This document shows positions 60,760 through 64,000 of a DNA stretch of 64,000 nucleotides, one piece after another (the first letter of the stretch is position 1; each line of letters opens with the position of its first letter). Position numbers and translations under genes: made by a program. The DNA is taken from contig UBJR01000017.1 of NCBI GenBank assembly GCA_900465675.1, forward strand, positions 82,329-146,328, in the 5' to 3' direction. The stretch is from Hyphomicrobiales bacterium (GTDB lineage: Bacteria; Pseudomonadota; Alphaproteobacteria; Rhizobiales; Rhizobiaceae). The notes under the pieces were generated by a model that worked only from the letters and a program-made list of their open reading frames with translations, did no database searches and was not told the origin of the DNA.

Positions 60760-61548
60760 ATGTCAGTCGTTGTCCGCAACAACGTACATATCCAAGGTAA
60801 CGGCACGCGGACGATTGTCTTCGCCCACGGGTTCGGATGCGATCAGAACATGTGGAGGTTCGTTGCCCCCGCGTTCGAGTTTGGCTTCAAGACCCTACTT
60901 TTCGATCATGTCGGGGCGGGTCACTCAGATCTCTCCGCCTACGATCCGGCAAAGTATTCGAGTTTGTCCGGTTACGCTGATGACGTCGTCGAGATCGGCC
61001 GGGAGATAGGACTTTCCAACGCGGTATTCGTCGGCCATTCCGTGAGCGCGATGATCGGCGTGCTTGCGTCGCTGAAAGCGCCTGACCTTTTCGAGAGCCT
61101 CATCCTTGTGGGCCCATCCCCGCGGTACATCGACGACGCCGAATACGTTGGTGGCTTTGGACCTGCGGAGATCGAAGAGCTATTGGAATTTCTGGATGAC
61201 AATCACATGGGATGGTCCGAGGCAATGGCGCCTGCGATCATGGGCAACCCAGACCGACCAGAGTTGGGCGAGGAACTGACGAACAGCTTCTGTCGAACCG
61301 ATCCGGAGATCGCCAAGGCGTTTGCCCGCGTCACCTTCACTTCCGACAATCGCGCCGACCTTCCGAATGTAACGGCCCGGACAATCGTACTTCAAAGCCG
61401 CGATGACATCATCGCTTCCGAAGGCGTCGGTCGTTATGTGTATGAACACGTACCGGGCAGCCAGATTGTTCTTTTGGACGCAACTGGACACTGCCCAAAC
61501 CTGAGCGCGCCTCGCGAAGTGATCGCCGCGATCCGTGACTTCCTTTGA
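60760..61548 (+). CDS. RsbQ-like alpha/beta hydrolase
   Basis: 262 residues with the RsbQ/KAI2/D14 pattern: FAHGFGCDQNMWRFVAP (22-38), DHVGAGHSDLSAYD, nucleophile S94 in VGHSVSAMIG, acid Asp in SRDDIIA, and a final His in GHCPNLSAP. In Bacillus RsbQ pairs with the PAS phosphatase RsbP and is thought to supply a small molecule to the PAS domain. Here the next gene is a PAS histidine kinase, 8 bases downstream, keeping the hydrolase-PAS pairing. Confidence 0.88.
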   Translation: MSVVVRNNVHIQGNGTRTIVFAHGFGCDQNMWRFVAPAFEFGFKTLLFDHVGAGHSDLSAYDPAKYSSLSGYADDVVEIGREIGLSNAVFVGHSVSAMIGVLASLKAPDLFESLILVGPSPRYIDDAEYVGGFGPAEIEELLEFLDDNHMGWSEAMAPAIMGNPDRPELGEELTNSFCRTDPEIAKAFARVTFTSDNRADLPNVTARTIVLQSRDDIIASEGVGRYVYEHVPGSQIVLLDATGHCPNLSAPREVIAAIRDFL

Positions 61549-61556
61549 GAACCTTG

Positions 61557-62717
61557 ATGGATTCTGACCGCGACACGCAGACGGAAGATCTGGAAGACCT
61601 CTACGAAAACGCGCCCTGCGGGTATCTCTCGCTCGGGCCGGATGGCCTTATCATCAAGTCCAACAAGACGTTATCGAGGTGGTTGGGTATTCCGGCGCAA
61701 GATCTCCTCGGAAAACGCATGCGCGACCTGCTGAACACAGCCGGCCGCATATTCTACGAAACCCACTTTGCGCCACTTCTTCGACTGCAGGGTCATTTCG
61801 ACGAGGTCGCGCTCGATCTCAAACTGCAGGATGGGAGCAGGTTTCCCGTCATCGCAAACGCAACGGAAAAGCGCAACGCCGACAACGAGCTTCTCTTTAC
61901 CCGTGTGATGCTCTTTCGGGCAACCGAACGGAGGCGCTACGAACGCCAGCTCGTCGATGCCCGTGCGGCGGCCGATGCCGCGGGCGCAGAAATGCAGATA
62001 GAACTCGATATTGAGCACAGGAATGCCGAACTCAGAGAACAGTTTATTGCCGTTCTAGGCCACGACCTTCGAAATCCGCTCGCATCGATCAGCGCCGCAA
62101 GTCGCCTTCTTCGAAGGGAAACGGCGACGGCAAAGGCAACCACACTACTCGACCTCATGCAGGGTAGCGTCCAGAGGATGTCCGATCTCATCGACAACGT
62201 GCTTGATTTCGCGCGGGGTCGCCTCGGAGGCGGAATAGGTCTGCAGATCAGGCCGGAAGAGCTTGCCCCGATCATTCTCCACGTTGTCGACGAACTCCGT
62301 TCCAGCGATCCTGATCGCATCATTGAGGCCGACATCAATCTCGATCAGCCTGTCGCTTGCGATGGAGGACGAATAGGCCAAATGGTATCCAACCTGGTCG
62401 GGAACTCAATCACCTATGGACAGGTTGACGCACCAATCAGGATATTCGCTGGCGTGAGCGGTGAGAACTTTCAGATCTGGGTAGCAAACCAGGGCACGCC
62501 GATTCCCAAGGACGTGCAGGCAAGCCTTTTTGAGCCATTCATCCGCGGGGAGGCTAGCGGCAATCGTCAGGGGCTGGGCCTCGGCCTTCATATCGCATCG
62601 GAAATCGCTCGCGCCCACGGTGGGAGGCTGGACGTTGCGTCTGATGCCATCGAGACCCGCTTCACCTTCACGATGCCGCTTGCGCAGATCGCCGACGACA
62701 ATGTCGGCGTCCGATAG
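61557..62717 (+). CDS. PAS-domain sensor histidine kinase paired with RsbQ-like hydrolase
   Basis: 386 residues from ATG 61557 (a TTG overlapping the previous stop is also possible). PAS domain (about 12-125: ENAPCGYLSLGPDGLII; ARGIFYE-type FYETHFAPLLRLQG), coiled linker, HisKA with H169 in VLGHDLRNPLA, and ATPase boxes NLVGNSITYG and GLGLGLHIA. No membrane segment. The PAS domain presumably binds the product or ligand of the hydrolase. No cognate response regulator is adjacent. Confidence 0.85.
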   Translation: MDSDRDTQTEDLEDLYENAPCGYLSLGPDGLIIKSNKTLSRWLGIPAQDLLGKRMRDLLNTAGRIFYETHFAPLLRLQGHFDEVALDLKLQDGSRFPVIANATEKRNADNELLFTRVMLFRATERRRYERQLVDARAAADAAGAEMQIELDIEHRNAELREQFIAVLGHDLRNPLASISAASRLLRRETATAKATTLLDLMQGSVQRMSDLIDNVLDFARGRLGGGIGLQIRPEELAPIILHVVDELRSSDPDRIIEADINLDQPVACDGGRIGQMVSNLVGNSITYGQVDAPIRIFAGVSGENFQIWVANQGTPIPKDVQASLFEPFIRGEASGNRQGLGLGLHIASEIARAHGGRLDVASDAIETRFTFTMPLAQIADDNVGVR

Positions 62718-62753
62718 GAACTAAGACTGCTACCCGTCTGCACGGGGTTGTGG

Positions 62754-62777
62754 CTCGGCCGCCCGCAAACGGCCGAG
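62754..62777. terminator. Hairpin between convergent genes
   Basis: 8-bp perfect GC-rich stem CTCGGCCG/CGGCCGAG (62754-62761 and 62770-62777) with an 8-base loop, between the PAS kinase and the DUF892 gene that converge here. It could serve both strands. Confidence 0.5.
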
Positions 62778-62783
62778 TGTTGG

Positions 62784-63287
62784 TCAGGCTGCCTTTTCGG
62801 CGTTCTGGTTGACCACAGAGGTGGCGATCGATGTGAGCGCAAGGTCGGTGGCCTGTTCTTCGTCGAGCGTCGTCTGCAGCAGCTTGGCTGCCTCCTTCAT
62901 CCCAAGCTCTAGCGCCCATGTGCGCAACGTGCCGTAGCGCGACATTTCGTAATGCTCGACTGCCTGTGCAGCGGCGAGAAGGCCGGCGTCAAGAGCTGGT
63001 GTGCCGGCATACTCCTCCATGACCTCAGAACCTTCCTTGACGATGCCCATCATGGCATCGCAGGTCTTCTGTTCCGGCTTCTTTCCGATGATCTTGAAGA
63101 CCTCCTCGAGACGTTCGATATGAACCTTGGTCTCTCCCAGGTGCTTGACGAAGGCGCCCTTAAGCTGCTTGCTCTGGGCTGCCTCCTCCATCTTGGGAAG
63201 CGTGGCGACGATCTTGTGTTCGGCGAAATAGACGTCTTTCAGGGTGTCGTGAAAGAGGACGTCAAGCGTTTTGGATTCCTTGGCCAT
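62784..63287 (-). CDS. DUF892/YciE-type ferritin-like stress protein
   Basis: 167 residues from ATG 63287 with AAGGAG 6 bases upstream; the ORF to 63392 lacks support. The four-helix pattern VLFHDTLKDVYFAEHKIVATLPKM, IERLEEVFKIIG, AVEHYEMSRYGTL and LDEEQATDLALTSIA has the Glu/His spacing of DUF892 ferritin-like proteins, which are general stress proteins in many bacteria. An EcfG-like promoter lies upstream at 63447-63471. Confidence 0.88.
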   Translation of the reverse strand: MAKESKTLDVLFHDTLKDVYFAEHKIVATLPKMEEAAQSKQLKGAFVKHLGETKVHIERLEEVFKIIGKKPEQKTCDAMMGIVKEGSEVMEEYAGTPALDAGLLAAAQAVEHYEMSRYGTLRTWALELGMKEAAKLLQTTLDEEQATDLALTSIATSVVNQNAEKAA

Positions 63288-63446
63288 GATAGCTCCTTGG
63301 GGTTCTGTATCTCTATTGGGAATGCACCGCTTCGTCAGGGTGGCGGTCGATAAGGCTGTGATCGCGCATCGAAGGCGCCGAGCGAACATCATGCGATGGG
63401 TCGGAGAGACTTTTTTCGATCGCGACTATCACGACCGTGACGTATG

Positions 63447-63471
63447 AACCGACCCCGAGAGGTTAAGTTCC
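63447..63471 (-). promoter_or_regulatory. EcfG/RpoE2-type promoter candidate for the DUF892 gene
   Basis: On the minus strand GGAAC (63471-63467), 16 bases, GGTT (63450-63447). The leader would be about 150 bases. No other minus-strand gene lies between. Confidence 0.55.
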
Positions 63472-63675
63472 ACGCATGACCGCACTTATCGACCTCACCC
63501 AGATTAGACTCCGTCCTTCCCGCGCCATCCAGGAGCACGCGCAGACCTTTGGCCTTCGTACATCGGAAGCCAGACGGATCCTTGCCTTTTGACATAGCCG
63601 GCCAGATTGAGGCGCCTGCAGGAGTTAAGGCGTCAAGGCGATCACAATCGCGGATGGGATGGTGGAAAAGGCCCC

Positions 63676-63837
63676 ATGGGCTGGCTCGCAATGCAGCAGC
63701 GCCGCCAAGGACAGGAGCGGCGCACGGCTCGACGCCGGGAAATCATATCCGTTGCTCGTCCCGGCGAATGCTCCAGTGAAAGATTTCGGGCCACCACGGT
63801 CGACAACGCGACAACTCGCTGCTTGAGCATACCCTGA
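63676..63837 (+). pseudogene. DUF1214 gene fragment with a frameshift
   Basis: One frame reads SSAAKDRSGARLDAGKSYPL and LVPANAPVKDFG, like the C-terminal DUF1214 domain (KTYRLHVPANVPVKDFW-type). One frame over, the text continues with ATTVDNATTRCLS, matching the following 'TVYDNxTRS' stretch, to a TGA at 63837. Neither end of the domain is complete, so it is a degraded fragment. Confidence 0.5.
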
Positions 63838-64000
63838 TTGGAGGGGATAGATTGATGAGCCTCAATCGATCCGGCGCGGTCGTCATTGACGAGCGCGCAA
63901 ACAGGGCTCGCTTCCCTTCATGGAGGAATCGTCGCAACGTATGTCACCTATCGTGCGGACGTGAATGCGTGAACACTGTATAGATGAACTGCCCCCACTT
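63838..64000. other. Right edge of window, no gene recognised
   Basis: About 160 bases past the DUF1214 fragment. Only low-quality ORFs. Nothing diagnostic seen. Confidence 0.3.

Noticed and set aside
1..64000. CRISPR arrays, tRNA and rRNA genes
   Set aside because: No regularly spaced direct repeats, no clear cloverleaf with CCA-end context, and no rRNA-like sequence were seen by eye. A tRNAscan/Infernal run would settle this.

Overview
The window looks like an accessory-rich stretch of an alphaproteobacterial chromosome or megaplasmid, most likely from the Rhizobiaceae (Rhizobium/Sinorhizobium/Agrobacterium relatives). The reasons are the gene families present (LOV-HWE histidine kinase, DUF6481-like and DUF6894-like small proteins, DUF4167-like protein, FecR/CHASE2-cyclase pair, class III cyclase with TolB-like and TPR domains, an IS256-type transposase remnant) and a recurrent promoter-like element, GGAAC-N16-(A/G)GTT, of the type recognised by the general stress sigma factor EcfG/RpoE2. 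No rRNA, tRNA, CRISPR array or replication gene was seen.

Layout. 0.2-2.4 kb: a class III adenylate cyclase and the scar of a deleted two-component system. 2.5-9.1 kb: an OB-fold protein, an RND efflux pair, an ArsB-like permease and a PRC-barrel protein. 9.2-13.3 kb: small hypothetical genes, a single-domain response regulator, remnants of a FitB/VapC-type toxin and of a hipBA module, and a DUF5706 (Pycsar-effector-like) membrane protein. 13.4-19.1 kb: a FecR/TPR/beta-barrel protein with a CHASE2-adenylate cyclase. 19.1-20.4 kb: a predicted stress-promoter small RNA, a hypothetical gene and a frameshifted response regulator. 20.5-31.5 kb: a chemotaxis-type operon (soluble double MCP, triple CheW, CheB, CheR, CheA, small protein, CheY, CheC, hybrid kinase). 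31.7-33.0 kb: a LOV-HWE kinase. 33.3-42.4 kb: an operon of four glycosyltransferases, three of them fused to other enzymes (UDP-galactopyranose mutase; Gfo/Idh oxidoreductase plus MDR dehydrogenase; clan-A glycosidase). 42.8-46.2 kb: fatty acid desaturase, PHB-depolymerase-like esterase, transglutaminase-like protein. 46.3-51.4 kb: small stress-type genes (CspA, DUF6481-like, DUF6894-like, PPOX-fold, Ohr) and an IS256 remnant. 51.5-58.1 kb: an EnvZ/OmpR-like pair flanking a Tat-exported hydrolase, a DipZ-like thiol protein, a secreted hydrolase and a secreted cupin. 58.4-62.7 kb: SDR/TetR divergent pair, a 2H-phosphoesterase-like protein, and an RsbQ-like hydrolase with a PAS kinase. 62.8-64.0 kb: a DUF892 ferritin-like stress protein and a DUF1214 gene fragment.

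The unifying theme is envelope and stress signalling. Five good and one weaker EcfG-like promoter elements with identical spacing lie in intergenic DNA. Two precede genes of the fused glycosyltransferase operon, one precedes the DUF6894-like gene, one the DUF892 gene, one the PRC-barrel gene (weaker), and one a predicted small RNA that ends at a rho-independent terminator. The LOV-HWE kinase next to the glycan operon belongs to the kinase class that feeds the PhyR/EcfG pathway in related bacteria. The glycan operon is the best candidate for an undescribed system. The DUF5706/FecR/CHASE2-cyclase neighbourhood is the second.
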